From Propionibacteriaceae bacterium P6A17 (GTDB taxonomy: Bacteria; Actinomycetota; Actinomycetes; Propionibacteriales; Propionibacteriaceae), in contig JHVD01000021.1 of assembly GCA_000619965.1 (NCBI GenBank), positions 1-47,205 of the forward strand: a DNA stretch of 47,205 nucleotides, read 5' to 3'. Positions 32,388-41,609 of the stretch are shown in pieces. How positions within the stretch are numbered: the stretch's first letter is position 1; every line of letters starts with the position of its first letter. The notes under the pieces were generated by a model, which was not told where the DNA came from, ran no database searches, and saw nothing but the letters and a program-made list of their open reading frames with translations. The translations under genes were made by a program, and so were the position numbers.

Positions 32388-35021
32388 ATGGCCGACTCGC
32401 CCGACTACGTCGTCATCGCCGCCCGGCGCCCCGTCGCGGTCCTGGCGCGGTCCATCCTGCACGACCTCACCGCCCAGGGGCTCGCCAAGCCGGTGCGCAT
32501 CGTCGACCTCGACTCGCTGGGCGAGCGCCCCGAGGTGCCGTGCATCGTGCTCGACGCCGACGGCAGCCGGCCCGACGCGCTCCAGCAGGACCTCTCGCGG
32601 CAGCGTCCGGGGCGCATGCGCCTGGCGGTGGTGGGCGTCGTCGACGACGAGGAGTCCTGCGTCACCCAGCAGCAGGCCGTGCGGGTGCTGGACGCGGTGC
32701 AGGGGACGATGACGAGCGCTCCGGTGACGCTCCTGAGCGTCACGGCCGGCGCGCCGGGAGCCCAGTGGCAGGCGCGCTCGCTCGTCATGCTCGGCTGGCA
32801 CAATCTGGCGGTGTCGCCGGAGCAGTCCCGCGCGCCGGGCGCCCCGTCGGTGGCGCTGCAGCATTCGCCGAGTGACCCGCGCTGGGCGATGCTGGTGGTC
32901 GGCACCCTCACCGGCCTGCTGGGGCTGTGGCCCGGGCAGCGGCAGGGGCCGTTCGACGACCGCCAGCCACCCAGCGGCCCGCTCATCACGCCCCTGCGCG
33001 CGTTCTCCCGGTCGCTGTCGTCGGGTGCCGTGCAGGAGGCGCTCGGCGAGCGGCTCATCACCGTCTCGGAGCGCTACCCCACGCCGCGCTTCGACGCGGG
33101 CTTCGCGGTGACCGTCGACGACGAGGTGAGCCGCGCGGTCGACATGGGCGAGGCCCTGCTGAACAAGTACGCCGACACGGCGTGGCCGCGCAAGCGGGTG
33201 CCGACGCCCGCACCGAAGCCGCAGGACGTCGGCTTGGGCAAGGCGCTGTCCGGCTTCCTCGGCTTCGTGGGCGACTCGCTGCGGCGCGCCCCCAGCCGCC
33301 TGGCCGCCGCCGTCGACCGCGAGGCGAGCCGGTTCGCTGCGAAGACTGCCCAGCAGGCGATCTTCGGCGGCTCCGACTCCGGCTACGCGGTGGTGGTGCG
33401 GGGCGTGCGCGCCGACGGATCGTTCGCGAGCTGGGCGGAGTACGAGGACTCGATCGAGTCGGTCATCCGACGCTCGACCGGCTCCTCCAACGAGCTCCCC
33501 GCCGTGGAACGCCGTCCGCAGCTCTGGCACGACTTCGTCGGCGCCGGCCTCACCCTGCTCGACGCCGGCAACCGCGACCCCGAGCTCGGACCCTGGACGC
33601 AGGGCACCCAGCGCGCCATCATCCCGACGACCGACCGCGTCGCCCCCGATCCCAGGGGCACGTTCACGCTTCCGGCGTCGCTGGCCGCGTTCCTGCCCGG
33701 CTGGGAGATCGCGCCGGGCGACGACATCGCCGTCGGGCGACTGTTCGACAGGTTCGACCACCTCATGCGCACCCAGCCGCATCTCGGCCCGGTGATCTCG
33801 GGGGAGCGCAACCGCCTCCGCACCTGGGCCGAGGAGGCGCGGCGCTCCTACGCCGGGCACGTCGGGCGGCGGATCGGCGACGGCCACCGCGCCGTCGTCG
33901 CCGAGGTGGGGGAGCTCAACGACAAGGTCGATCGGCTGTTGCAGCGCCCCCGGGAGACGCGGGACGTGCGCGGGCTCGAGGACGAGCTGGGCACGAAGGT
34001 GGCCGTGATGAGCGCCGTGTCGGCCTCGATCGCCGTGATCCTCGTCGTGCTCACCGTCCTCGGCGCGCTCCCGTGGTGGGGGCTGCTGTTGGGGCTCGTG
34101 GGCGTCGCGGCGGGCTGGATGACCGGCGGCGCCATCATCCACGTCAAGGCGCAGGCGCGCGTCTACGCCGTGCTGCACGCGATGCACCGGGCCAACACGG
34201 AGCTCGAGGACGCGCTGCGGCACCGGATGGAGGCGCTCGAGGATCTGCGGCGGATCAGCCAAGTCTACCGGCAGTACCTCGACTGGTCGCGCGTGCTCGG
34301 CGCGTTCGTGCACGCCCCGCACGGCAACGCCCAACACAGCGACCAACGCGAGGTGCACGTCGGGCAGGGGCTGCCGCTCAACATCGCCATCGGCGTGGCA
34401 GACACGGACCAGGAGGCGGTCGACGAGGTGGCGCACCGCTGGCGAGGCGACCTGTTCCCCGTGGGGTGGCTGTCCGAGCCGTGGCGGGAGTTCGTCGAGT
34501 CGCGTCCGCCCGAGCTGGGGGCGCTGCGCCACCAGCTCGTCAACGACGATTCCCTGCTGGCACGCGACCCCCTCATCGACGGGGAGTACGCACTGTCCCA
34601 CTGGAGCCGGGTCATGGCAGAGCATGCGGCCACCCGCGGCATGGAGGGTCGCTTCCGCGACGCCATCGTGCGGCTCACGATGTCCGACGCTCCCGCGCGT
34701 GAGCGCCTGCTCGGACGCGTCGTGGTGCGGGACGCGGCGACGGGCCACCGCCAGGTGGGGACCCGCGAGGCGTTCGTCGCGGGGCTCGACGCGGCCGCAG
34801 GCGAACGCGACGTCTTCCAGCCGGGAATGTTCGCCTCCGACGCCACCGTCCTCGACGTGCGCAGCGTCAAGGAGGCCGTCCGGCAGGACGAGTCCCAGGG
34901 GCTCGACGACGCGCTCATCGTGATGCAGGTCGGCCGAGCGCTGACCGTCGACCAGCTCGCCGGGACACACGTCGCCGTTGCGCAGGTGGCGACGCCGAGC
35001 GACGACCAGGACTTCGTGTAG
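32388..35021 (+). CDS. Large membrane protein of the tubulin/GTPase cluster
   Basis: I do not recognise this 877-residue protein. It has no signal peptide. The first 180 residues (YVVIAARRPVAVLARSILHD) have alternating strands and helices like a receiver or Rossmann fold. Two adjacent membrane helices (about 540-585) form a hairpin, followed by a charged coiled-coil-like helix (RANTELEDALRHRMEALEDLRR). This layout puts both termini in the cytosol. It sits between the tubulin-like gene (2-base gap) and a polytopic protein (11-base gap), so it could anchor the tubulin-like protein at the membrane. That role is inferred from position. Confidence 0.75.
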   Translation: MADSPDYVVIAARRPVAVLARSILHDLTAQGLAKPVRIVDLDSLGERPEVPCIVLDADGSRPDALQQDLSRQRPGRMRLAVVGVVDDEESCVTQQQAVRVLDAVQGTMTSAPVTLLSVTAGAPGAQWQARSLVMLGWHNLAVSPEQSRAPGAPSVALQHSPSDPRWAMLVVGTLTGLLGLWPGQRQGPFDDRQPPSGPLITPLRAFSRSLSSGAVQEALGERLITVSERYPTPRFDAGFAVTVDDEVSRAVDMGEALLNKYADTAWPRKRVPTPAPKPQDVGLGKALSGFLGFVGDSLRRAPSRLAAAVDREASRFAAKTAQQAIFGGSDSGYAVVVRGVRADGSFASWAEYEDSIESVIRRSTGSSNELPAVERRPQLWHDFVGAGLTLLDAGNRDPELGPWTQGTQRAIIPTTDRVAPDPRGTFTLPASLAAFLPGWEIAPGDDIAVGRLFDRFDHLMRTQPHLGPVISGERNRLRTWAEEARRSYAGHVGRRIGDGHRAVVAEVGELNDKVDRLLQRPRETRDVRGLEDELGTKVAVMSAVSASIAVILVVLTVLGALPWWGLLLGLVGVAAGWMTGGAIIHVKAQARVYAVLHAMHRANTELEDALRHRMEALEDLRRISQVYRQYLDWSRVLGAFVHAPHGNAQHSDQREVHVGQGLPLNIAIGVADTDQEAVDEVAHRWRGDLFPVGWLSEPWREFVESRPPELGALRHQLVNDDSLLARDPLIDGEYALSHWSRVMAEHAATRGMEGRFRDAIVRLTMSDAPARERLLGRVVVRDAATGHRQVGTREAFVAGLDAAAGERDVFQPGMFASDATVLDVRSVKEAVRQDESQGLDDALIVMQVGRALTVDQLAGTHVAVAQVATPSDDQDFV

Positions 35022-35032
35022 GAGACGAACAG

Positions 35033-35854
35033 GTGAACGAGTTGCTGCCCGTGCTGATCCTCTGGGGCATCTTGGCGCTGCCCTCGGTGGCCCACGGCGT
35101 CGTGATGGCGCTGAGGGCGGGGAAGTCGGTGCCCTTCGCCTTCGTGGCGTGCCTGCTGCTGCCCTGGGTCGGCCTGCTGTTCTTCCTCGGCGGGCCGGCG
35201 GGCCGTCGTCGCGTCACCGGGCTCGGCCAGTACTGCGCCCACATGTTCGTCGTCGCGGCCTGCCTGGCGATCTGGTCGATCGTGCCGGCGTGGGTCGTCG
35301 GTGACCCGAACGTACTCGGCGGCGACGGCATGGTCGGCCCGACGGACGTGTGGCCGCTGGCCGTCGTCGCGGTGGTTTGGGCCGTGTGCCTCGTCGGCGG
35401 CGCGACCGCCGTGCTGCGCGGCGCCGACCTGACCGCAGGCGTCCTCATCGGCCTGGTCACCTCGGTGGCGCTCGGTGTGCTCCTGGCGCTCCGCCAGGCG
35501 TGGGGCACCGCCGGTCTGCTCGTGCCCGAGCTGCGAGACGCGCAGACTGCCGCCGTCGACGTGGCGCGCGTCGGCCCGGGCGGCTGGGTGGCGTTCGTGG
35601 CGCTGGTGGTGGCCTATCTGTGCGCCACGCTCCTGCCGTTTGGGCTGCGCCTCGAGCCGCTCCCCGTGCCTGCGCCGCCTGCCCCGCTCGGCGGCCAGCC
35701 CGTCGGGTCTGGTGCGTGGAATGGCGGTCAGCCCGTCGGGTCTGGTGCGTGGAATGGTGGTCAGCCCGTCGGGCCCAGCGCGACGACGCCACCGCCGCAG
35801 CCCGGCATCCAGCAGTCGCCCGCGCAGGGCGGCAGGCGGGGGGCCGGCTGGTGA
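35033..35854 (+). CDS. Polytopic membrane protein with Gly/Trp repeat tail
   Basis: The 273-residue protein has about six hydrophobic segments over the first 205 residues. A cytosolic tail then repeats GGQPVGSGAWN (twice complete, once partial) and ends RRGAGW. The family is unknown. The start is GTG at 35033 with AGGAGA upstream, and its stop overlaps the next GTG by four bases. The last four residues, GAGW, are identical to those of the vWA protein of the same operon, and both tails carry Gly-Trp repeats, suggesting a common binding partner. Confidence 0.75.
   Translation: MNELLPVLILWGILALPSVAHGVVMALRAGKSVPFAFVACLLLPWVGLLFFLGGPAGRRRVTGLGQYCAHMFVVAACLAIWSIVPAWVVGDPNVLGGDGMVGPTDVWPLAVVAVVWAVCLVGGATAVLRGADLTAGVLIGLVTSVALGVLLALRQAWGTAGLLVPELRDAQTAAVDVARVGPGGWVAFVALVVAYLCATLLPFGLRLEPLPVPAPPAPLGGQPVGSGAWNGGQPVGSGAWNGGQPVGPSATTPPPQPGIQQSPAQGGRRGAGW
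35693..35775 (+). repeat. 33-bp in-frame tandem repeat encoding GGQPVGSGAWN
   Basis: Two near-identical 33-base units (35693-35725, 35726-35758) and a 17-base partial third encode the Gly/Trp tail of the membrane protein. The period is a multiple of three, so copy-number change keeps the frame. Confidence 0.85.
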
Positions 35855-38175
35855 GCAGCGAACGCAGGCGCCGTCTCGAGGCCTACAACGAGCGCAGCGG
35901 AGCGGCGCTCTCACCCACCGACGTCGGCATCTTCGCCCGCTTCGTCACGGCGCGCGAGCCGTGGACCGAGGTCATCCTCTGGGACAATCAGGAGTCGGTG
36001 CGCGCGAAGTTCGACGACCTCCTCGCCGCCGCCGACGGTGACGCCCAGCCCGCGCCGCTGGGCCCCTCCGCGCTCTACGCCAACCTGCGCGTCTGGCGCG
36101 ACCGGCACACCGACGACTCCGTGCGTTCCGTCTCCGACGCGGACCTCGGCCGGCTCGCCGCGGCCCCACTCAACAGCGCGGAGGACCTCGGCCGCGCGAC
36201 GGCTGCCCTGCGCGACGGCGGGCGCCTCATCGGATATGCCGACGAGCTCCTTCGGCTTGTCGGACTGCGCCGCGACGTGCCCGCGGACTCGGGGGAAGCA
36301 CGACGTGCCGCCTCGGCCAGCCCGGGGGCACCGTCGGCGTCCCCCGAAGCGGCTCCGCGGCCAGCCGCAGCGGCCCCGCCCCGTGGCCCCGAACGCGCGC
36401 CGGCCCCGCAGGCTCCGCCGGCCCCGCCGGCACCGCCGATGATGTCCGAGGTGCGGCCGCACCAACCGGCCCCGGCACCCAGGCCCGAGCCTCAGCCAGC
36501 GCCCAAACCCGAGCCCCAACCCGACCCCGGCAAGCCGTTCGTGTGGGTGCAGGTGCCGCGCTTCAAGCCCTTCGACTGGACCAGCGGCAAGGCCGAGCCG
36601 CAGGGGCACGTCGTCGCCGAGTCCCGCGACGGGCATGTCGAAATGCAGTGGACCCCGGCGCGCGGCGAGGCCCCCGTCACGCTGTACCGCATCGTGTCAT
36701 CGCCGCAATCGTGGCCGGTGGGCGCGCCGGAAATGGCCGCCCAGCAGGGTGTGACCGAGGCCACCGCGGGGCGCTTCCCTGCCGTCGCGTCGGGTGCGAT
36801 CACCTACTACGCGGTGTGGGCGCACCAGGGCGCATCGGTGCTGGAGGCCTCCCAGTCGCAGCCGACCCTGATCGGATCCACCGAGGTGGTCTGGCCGCCC
36901 TCGTCGATGACGGTCAACGTGACCCCCGAGAAGAAGGTGGCCGGCACATGGAATGCGCCGCCGGGCAGCCGCGTCGAAGTGCAGCGCTTCCCTGAAGGAC
37001 ACCCCGTCGGCTACGACCAGTCGCGGCTGCTGCGGGCGGAGGTCGTGCGCAGCGGAGGCTTCCTCGACGATGAGGCCCCGCAGGGCCAAGTGCTCAGGTA
37101 CGCGGCCTTCTGCGTCGCCGACCTTCCCTCCGGCGGCTCCGCAACCTCCGCGCCGACGATCGCCGAGATCACCGTCACTCCCGAAGTGCAGCAGGTGGCG
37201 CTGAGCGTCCGCCCGTCCGCCGACGCCAACGGCACCTACGACATCTCGTGGATCCCGCCCGCCCATGGCTCCGTCACCCTCTACGCGCTCGGAGAGCGGC
37301 CGCCACAAGGGCTGGAGCGCGAGCCACGCCCCATGGCGACGCTGGAGGCGCAGGGCGTGCGGCCCGAGTTCCGCATCACCTACCCGTCCGACGACCTCGG
37401 CGGGGTCCGCACCATCCGCGGCTTCGTCGTCGACCGCACGTGGGTCCACGCGCACTTCGTCGCCGTGCACCAGGCCTCCGACGAGGTCGCCTGGATGAGC
37501 GCGCCCGCGTCGGTCGTCACACCCCACCCGCCCCAGTGGGTGCAGGTGGTGGAGCGCGTCGACACGCAGATCCTCGCATTCCCGTGGCCCGAGGGAGTCG
37601 CGAAGGTGGAGGCCTATCAGTCACCGCGAGGCGTCGCCATCGACACCACCACCAGCGAGCCGGTCGCCCACCTCACGCGTCAGGACTACGACCGCGCGGG
37701 CGGCATGCGCATCGCCAGGGCCCTGCCCGGCCGCGGCTGCAGCCTGCACGTCGTCGGCGTCGTCTACCTCGACGGGGCCCCCGTGCACTCGGCGCCCGTC
37801 ACCGTCGACTACCCCGGCATCACGCGCATCCGCTACGAGCTCGAGCCTGCCGGCCCCGACGGCCGCCCTGCGCAGCCGGGCACCCCGGTGGCGTACCACC
37901 ACCTGTTCTGCACCGCCGACGACGACCTGTACGAGGTGCCGATCATGCTCGTCGCCAACGACCGCCGCTTGCCCCTCGAGCCCAGCGACGGCGCGATGGT
38001 GCGCCAAGCCGTGATCTCGCTCGGCGCCGGCGAGCGGGTCTTCGTCGGTGCCCTCCCGGCGGGGCCACGCGTCACCTGGCTTCGGCTGTTCATCAACCGT
38101 CCGCCGGCAGAGGTGGGATCCATCGCCGTCCTGGACCCGATCGTCGATGCGCTGCGCCTGCAGCTCGGACAGTGA
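35851..38175 (+). CDS. Modular protein with Pro-rich linker and FnIII-like beta domains
   Basis: The 774-residue protein has no signal peptide or membrane helix. Residues 1-150 form a helical domain (TDVGIFARFVTAREPWTEVILWDN) of unknown type. Residues about 155-240 are a Pro/Ala-rich linker. The rest is a series of beta domains with fibronectin III-like phrases (HVEMQWTPARGEAPVTLYRI; YDISWIPPAHGSVTLYAL). This looks like a cytosolic scaffold. The start is GTG at 35851, overlapping the preceding stop. FnIII-like modules in the same operon as a GTPase and GAP1 suggest adaptor or sensor use; this is inference. Confidence 0.7.
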   Translation: MSSERRRRLEAYNERSGAALSPTDVGIFARFVTAREPWTEVILWDNQESVRAKFDDLLAAADGDAQPAPLGPSALYANLRVWRDRHTDDSVRSVSDADLGRLAAAPLNSAEDLGRATAALRDGGRLIGYADELLRLVGLRRDVPADSGEARRAASASPGAPSASPEAAPRPAAAAPPRGPERAPAPQAPPAPPAPPMMSEVRPHQPAPAPRPEPQPAPKPEPQPDPGKPFVWVQVPRFKPFDWTSGKAEPQGHVVAESRDGHVEMQWTPARGEAPVTLYRIVSSPQSWPVGAPEMAAQQGVTEATAGRFPAVASGAITYYAVWAHQGASVLEASQSQPTLIGSTEVVWPPSSMTVNVTPEKKVAGTWNAPPGSRVEVQRFPEGHPVGYDQSRLLRAEVVRSGGFLDDEAPQGQVLRYAAFCVADLPSGGSATSAPTIAEITVTPEVQQVALSVRPSADANGTYDISWIPPAHGSVTLYALGERPPQGLEREPRPMATLEAQGVRPEFRITYPSDDLGGVRTIRGFVVDRTWVHAHFVAVHQASDEVAWMSAPASVVTPHPPQWVQVVERVDTQILAFPWPEGVAKVEAYQSPRGVAIDTTTSEPVAHLTRQDYDRAGGMRIARALPGRGCSLHVVGVVYLDGAPVHSAPVTVDYPGITRIRYELEPAGPDGRPAQPGTPVAYHHLFCTADDDLYEVPIMLVANDRRLPLEPSDGAMVRQAVISLGAGERVFVGALPAGPRVTWLRLFINRPPAEVGSIAVLDPIVDALRLQLGQ

Positions 38176-38185
38176 GGGGTGGATG

Positions 38186-39631
38186 ATGAAACAGCTGCTC
38201 TACGGCTCGGCCGACGGCATCGCAGGCAGGGAGGCCGGCGGATGGGGGATCATCCGTACCACTGCCGACGTGGACCCGCAGGCCGCCGAGGCGCTCTCGT
38301 CGCTGGTGAGCGTGTCGCTCAGGCAGACCATGCCGCAGTTTCCGACCCCCGACGATCTCGCCCGCCGTGTCCGACGATTCCGGGCGCGTCCCGTCGACGG
38401 GGAGCTCGCCTGCTGCATGAGCGTCGAGGCGGGCCCCGACCGCTCGGGCCGTCCCGGCAACGTCATCTCCCACTGCGCAATGCTGCCGATCTCGTCGCGC
38501 CGGCGCGCCACCGACTGGTTCTTCGCCGACGGGTGGGTCCTGCCGCACGGGGCGTCGGAGGTGTCGCGGGCCGAGCTGCCCGACGGGCTTCGGCTCGGCG
38601 ACGGCTGGTCGGCGACGGCCAAGTGGCTTCGCGCCGACCCGTCACGGCTCCCCTTGGCGGCACACGTCGTCGCCGCCAGCCTCGCCGTGATCCGACGCCG
38701 GTGGCCCCTGCTGCTCGTCGGTGACGATGTCACCGAGGCCGCGCACTGGCTCACGGCACTGCTGTGGATGCTGCCGGGCCGCGTCGCGGACATGTACGCC
38801 GTCTACCTGGGCGAGGACCAGGACTCGATGGCGAGACTCAAGCCGACGGGCCCGCACATCGCGCTGCTGGGACGCGACGTCGACGTGCCCGAACGGCTCG
38901 CGGATTGCGTCGTCGACCTCTCGGACGGCCCCCGCCACGACGACGGCTGGCAGGTCCTGCGCGACCTCGCCCTGCAGCCGGACGACGTGGCGCACGCCGT
39001 GTTCGCGCTCCGCGACGAGCTGCACCTGCGCTACGTCGGTGCCCGGCTCGAGGAGCCCTTCTCGATGGAGCAGATGCTGGAAGTGGCGTGGTTCTCGCGC
39101 GACGGGGCCCTCTACCTCGGCCAGGAGGAGGTCATCGGGCAGCTCCTGGACACGGTCGGGCCCACCGTGCGCCAGTGGCCGGAGCTGGTGGCGCTGGCGT
39201 CGGCCGTGGGCCGGCCCGGCGCCGTGCCGACGACTCCGACCACCCCGTCGACCGCGTCGACGCCGGACGCGGGCGCCCCCTACGACTTCCTCCAGGACAC
39301 ACCGCCAGCCCCCGAGCCGCCCCGCAGCCAAGGCGAGGAGCTCGTCGACGAGGCCCTGCGGGCTGCGGCACGACTGGGATCCGTCGACGACGTCGCCCAA
39401 CGGCTGCTGAGCCCGGACGCCGAGGCCGACCCCGGCCGGCGCGCGGACCTGTGGTCCGTCGCGGCGGCGGCGAGCTGGGTGACGCCGGAGCCGCAGGTGC
39501 TCGTCGAGGCCCTGCGACGACACCACGACGCCGACGAGCGTGCGGTACGGGCCGTCGCCTCGCGCGTGCGGGCCCGCCACGGCGACTCGCCACTGTTGAA
39601 GGGCATCTTGGGAGGCCAGCCATGTCAGTGA
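38186..39631 (+). CDS. GTPase-associated protein 1 (GAP1)-like protein
   Basis: The 481-residue protein starts MKQLLYGSADGIAGREAGGW, close to the opening of GAP1 N-terminal domains. The first 150 residues follow that family (VSHCAML-like block at NVISHCAMLP). A helical middle (AAHVVAASLAVIRRRWPLLLVGDD) and a C-terminal helical region follow a Thr/Pro linker near residue 350. GAP1 proteins are defined by linkage to dedicated GTPases in predicted bacterial conflict or signalling systems, which fits the GTPase gene at 40608. I prefer the ATG at 38186 (six bases after GAGGGG) over 38183. It overlaps the next gene by ten bases. Confidence 0.75.
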   Translation: MKQLLYGSADGIAGREAGGWGIIRTTADVDPQAAEALSSLVSVSLRQTMPQFPTPDDLARRVRRFRARPVDGELACCMSVEAGPDRSGRPGNVISHCAMLPISSRRRATDWFFADGWVLPHGASEVSRAELPDGLRLGDGWSATAKWLRADPSRLPLAAHVVAASLAVIRRRWPLLLVGDDVTEAAHWLTALLWMLPGRVADMYAVYLGEDQDSMARLKPTGPHIALLGRDVDVPERLADCVVDLSDGPRHDDGWQVLRDLALQPDDVAHAVFALRDELHLRYVGARLEEPFSMEQMLEVAWFSRDGALYLGQEEVIGQLLDTVGPTVRQWPELVALASAVGRPGAVPTTPTTPSTASTPDAGAPYDFLQDTPPAPEPPRSQGEELVDEALRAAARLGSVDDVAQRLLSPDAEADPGRRADLWSVAAAASWVTPEPQVLVEALRRHHDADERAVRAVASRVRARHGDSPLLKGILGGQPCQ

Positions 39632-40611
39632 TCCAACTCAGCGGAGGTTCGCAGCCCGCGCCCGCCGGGGCCGTGTTCGTGCGGTTGAGTGTCCAGCACG
39701 GCGTCGAGCTGGTGTTCCTCGACGCCGACGGTGCCCCCGTCGCGCCGGACTTTCCGCAGAGCCGCACCGAGGCCGTCATCATTCCTCGCGGACCGCTCAC
39801 CGTCGCCGCACGCACGCTCGATGGGCAGCCGTTCGCGCGCGGCACCCGGATCGGTGTGTCGATCAAGCCCGCCACTGCGGTGAGCGGCGGTGGGGGCGAC
39901 GAGGTCGTCCGGCCCCCGTCCGACGTGGGCGGGCGGCAGCAGGTGGCGTTGGTGGAGCTCGCCGACGGGCGGGTGACCGACCTACTTGGGCAGGCCGCCG
40001 AGGCCGAGCGGGCCTGGATGCGCCGCGGCAACTACGCCTACCACGTGCACCACCGCCAACCCTCGGCGCGCCGCACGCCGTGGGCGGTGGTCATCGACGG
40101 CTCCCTGACCGGCCACCATCGCGACTCCGACGCCTTCCGGGGCTTTCTGGAGCTGGTGCTCGGGGTGGCCGCCACGGGCTTCGGCGCGGCGCCGGTGCAG
40201 TGCGTCGTCGCGACGATGCCCCCGCGGGACGTCACGCCGGCGCTGGACGGCGACGAGATCGACTGGGACGGGCTCCTCGGGCATGCGCCCGCGCCGTGGC
40301 CGAGCCTCGGCGGGGCCGTCGAGGTGGCGCTCGGGGCGCTGCCGCAGGACGGGGCCGTGGTGTTGGTGACCGACGGGCCGTTCGTCGACTACCGGGAGGT
40401 GCGCCAGCAGCTTGAGGACCGCAGGTGCCTCGTCGTGACCACGGGCCGATCCCGGTTCGGGGCGCGGCCCAGCGACCGCCCCACGCACTTCTGGGAGGAG
40501 GAGCTCGACGCACTGGCGGGCTTCGAGGTGGCGTCGGTGGCGGACTTCGACGGGCTCGCCGACGAGGCGCACGCCCTGGCCGACGTGATGTTCCGAGGTG
40601 ATCGCGGATGA
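39622..40611 (+). CDS. Degenerate vWA-like protein of the GTPase cluster
   Basis: The 329-residue protein has a small N-terminal beta domain (about 1-85: VFVRLSVQHGVELVFLD), a linker, and from about residue 145 a vWA-like Rossmann domain: TPWAVVIDGSLTGHHRDSD, FLELVLGVAA and GAVVLVTDGPF. The metal motif DxSxS reads DGSLT, keeping Asp, Ser and Thr with altered spacing chemistry. TerF/TerY-type tellurite-cluster proteins also use vWA domains, and a TerD-like gene follows two genes on. GGGAGG precedes the ATG at 39622; the stop overlaps the GTPase start. Confidence 0.65.
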   Translation: MSVIQLSGGSQPAPAGAVFVRLSVQHGVELVFLDADGAPVAPDFPQSRTEAVIIPRGPLTVAARTLDGQPFARGTRIGVSIKPATAVSGGGGDEVVRPPSDVGGRQQVALVELADGRVTDLLGQAAEAERAWMRRGNYAYHVHHRQPSARRTPWAVVIDGSLTGHHRDSDAFRGFLELVLGVAATGFGAAPVQCVVATMPPRDVTPALDGDEIDWDGLLGHAPAPWPSLGGAVEVALGALPQDGAVVLVTDGPFVDYREVRQQLEDRRCLVVTTGRSRFGARPSDRPTHFWEEELDALAGFEVASVADFDGLADEAHALADVMFRGDRG

Positions 40612-41609
40612 GTTACCAGGCTGCCGGGTACGCCATGCAGGCCTGCCCGAGCTGCTATCAGCCGGTGGGCGGGCCCGGGCCGTGTGGCCGCTGCGGCTTC
40701 GACGTGCCCGTCGAATGGTTGACGAACGTGCAGTTGTCGTTGGCGGTGACCGGCGCGCGCACGGCGGGCAAGTCGGTCTTGATCGGCGTGATGATGGACC
40801 AGTTCGAGTGCTATCTGAAGAGTCGTCAGCAGCTCCTGACGGCGGCCGGTACGACGGAGCGACGGTTCACCGAACGCTATCGGGTGCCGCTGCTGCAGCA
40901 GCGCAACCTGCTGGGCGCCACCCCGCCCGCCGACCAGCAGCCCGTCGAGCCGCTGCTGTGGAGCTTCAACCACGACGGGATCCGCTTCTGCCTGTCGATC
41001 ACCGACGCGGCCGGCGAGGATTTCGAGCGGCTCGCCCCCAACGACGAGCGCTTCCGGTATCTCGGATTCGTCGACTTCATCGTCACGCTCGTCGACCCCC
41101 TGAAGGTGGCCGACGTGCAGGCGGTGCTCGACGGCGCGGTGACCATCCCGCGCCAGTCCGGTGATGACATCCACGTGATGCGGCAGGTGTTGCGCGCCCG
41201 GGCCGCACAGCGCGTCGAGGGTGGCCCGGAGCAGCTGCTGGCGGTGGTGCTGAGCAAGTTCGACGTGCTGCAGCGGCTGGGCAAGCTCCGGACCGCGCCG
41301 TGGCAGTCGATCTTCAACCGGCCCGGTGCCGCGATGCAGCGCGACCCCTGGATGGGCGAAGGGATCGACGTCGACGCCGACGGGCGCCTCCTCCACGAGG
41401 AGCTCGTCGGCCTGCTCGAGCGCATGGGCGGGGGGCTCGTCGAGGCGGCCGCGATGGAGGCGGGCATCCCGCATCGCCTGTTCGCGGTGTCGGCGCTCGG
41501 TTCGGAGCCGGATGCGCAGTCCGTCTCCAGTGGCGGCATCATCCCGTTCCGGGTGCTCGACGTGCTGCGGGCGGCGCTGGCGATGAAGGAAGGGAGGCTT
41601 CGTGGCTGA
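40608..41609 (+). CDS. Zinc-ribbon TRAFAC-type GTPase (double-GTPase-associated type)
   Basis: The 333-residue protein begins with a zinc ribbon (CPSC at 13-16, CGRC at 26-29). It then has a P-loop GARTAGKS (49-56), a switch II-like DAAGED (133-138) and a base-recognition motif SKFD (216-219), with SALGS near 295. These are the parts of a TRAFAC-class GTPase resembling those paired with GAP1 proteins. The zinc ribbon may dock it to a partner. The ATG overlaps the previous stop (ATGA) and GAGGTGATC lies upstream. I infer it is the nucleotide switch of the cluster. The SKFD replaces the standard NKxD, which is known in this group. Confidence 0.82.
   Translation: MSYQAAGYAMQACPSCYQPVGGPGPCGRCGFDVPVEWLTNVQLSLAVTGARTAGKSVLIGVMMDQFECYLKSRQQLLTAAGTTERRFTERYRVPLLQQRNLLGATPPADQQPVEPLLWSFNHDGIRFCLSITDAAGEDFERLAPNDERFRYLGFVDFIVTLVDPLKVADVQAVLDGAVTIPRQSGDDIHVMRQVLRARAAQRVEGGPEQLLAVVLSKFDVLQRLGKLRTAPWQSIFNRPGAAMQRDPWMGEGIDVDADGRLLHEELVGLLERMGGGLVEAAAMEAGIPHRLFAVSALGSEPDAQSVSSGGIIPFRVLDVLRAALAMKEGRLRG

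Noticed and set aside
35693-35775. Possible CRISPR or intergenic repeat
   Set aside because: The units are contiguous, in frame and encode the tail of a membrane protein.
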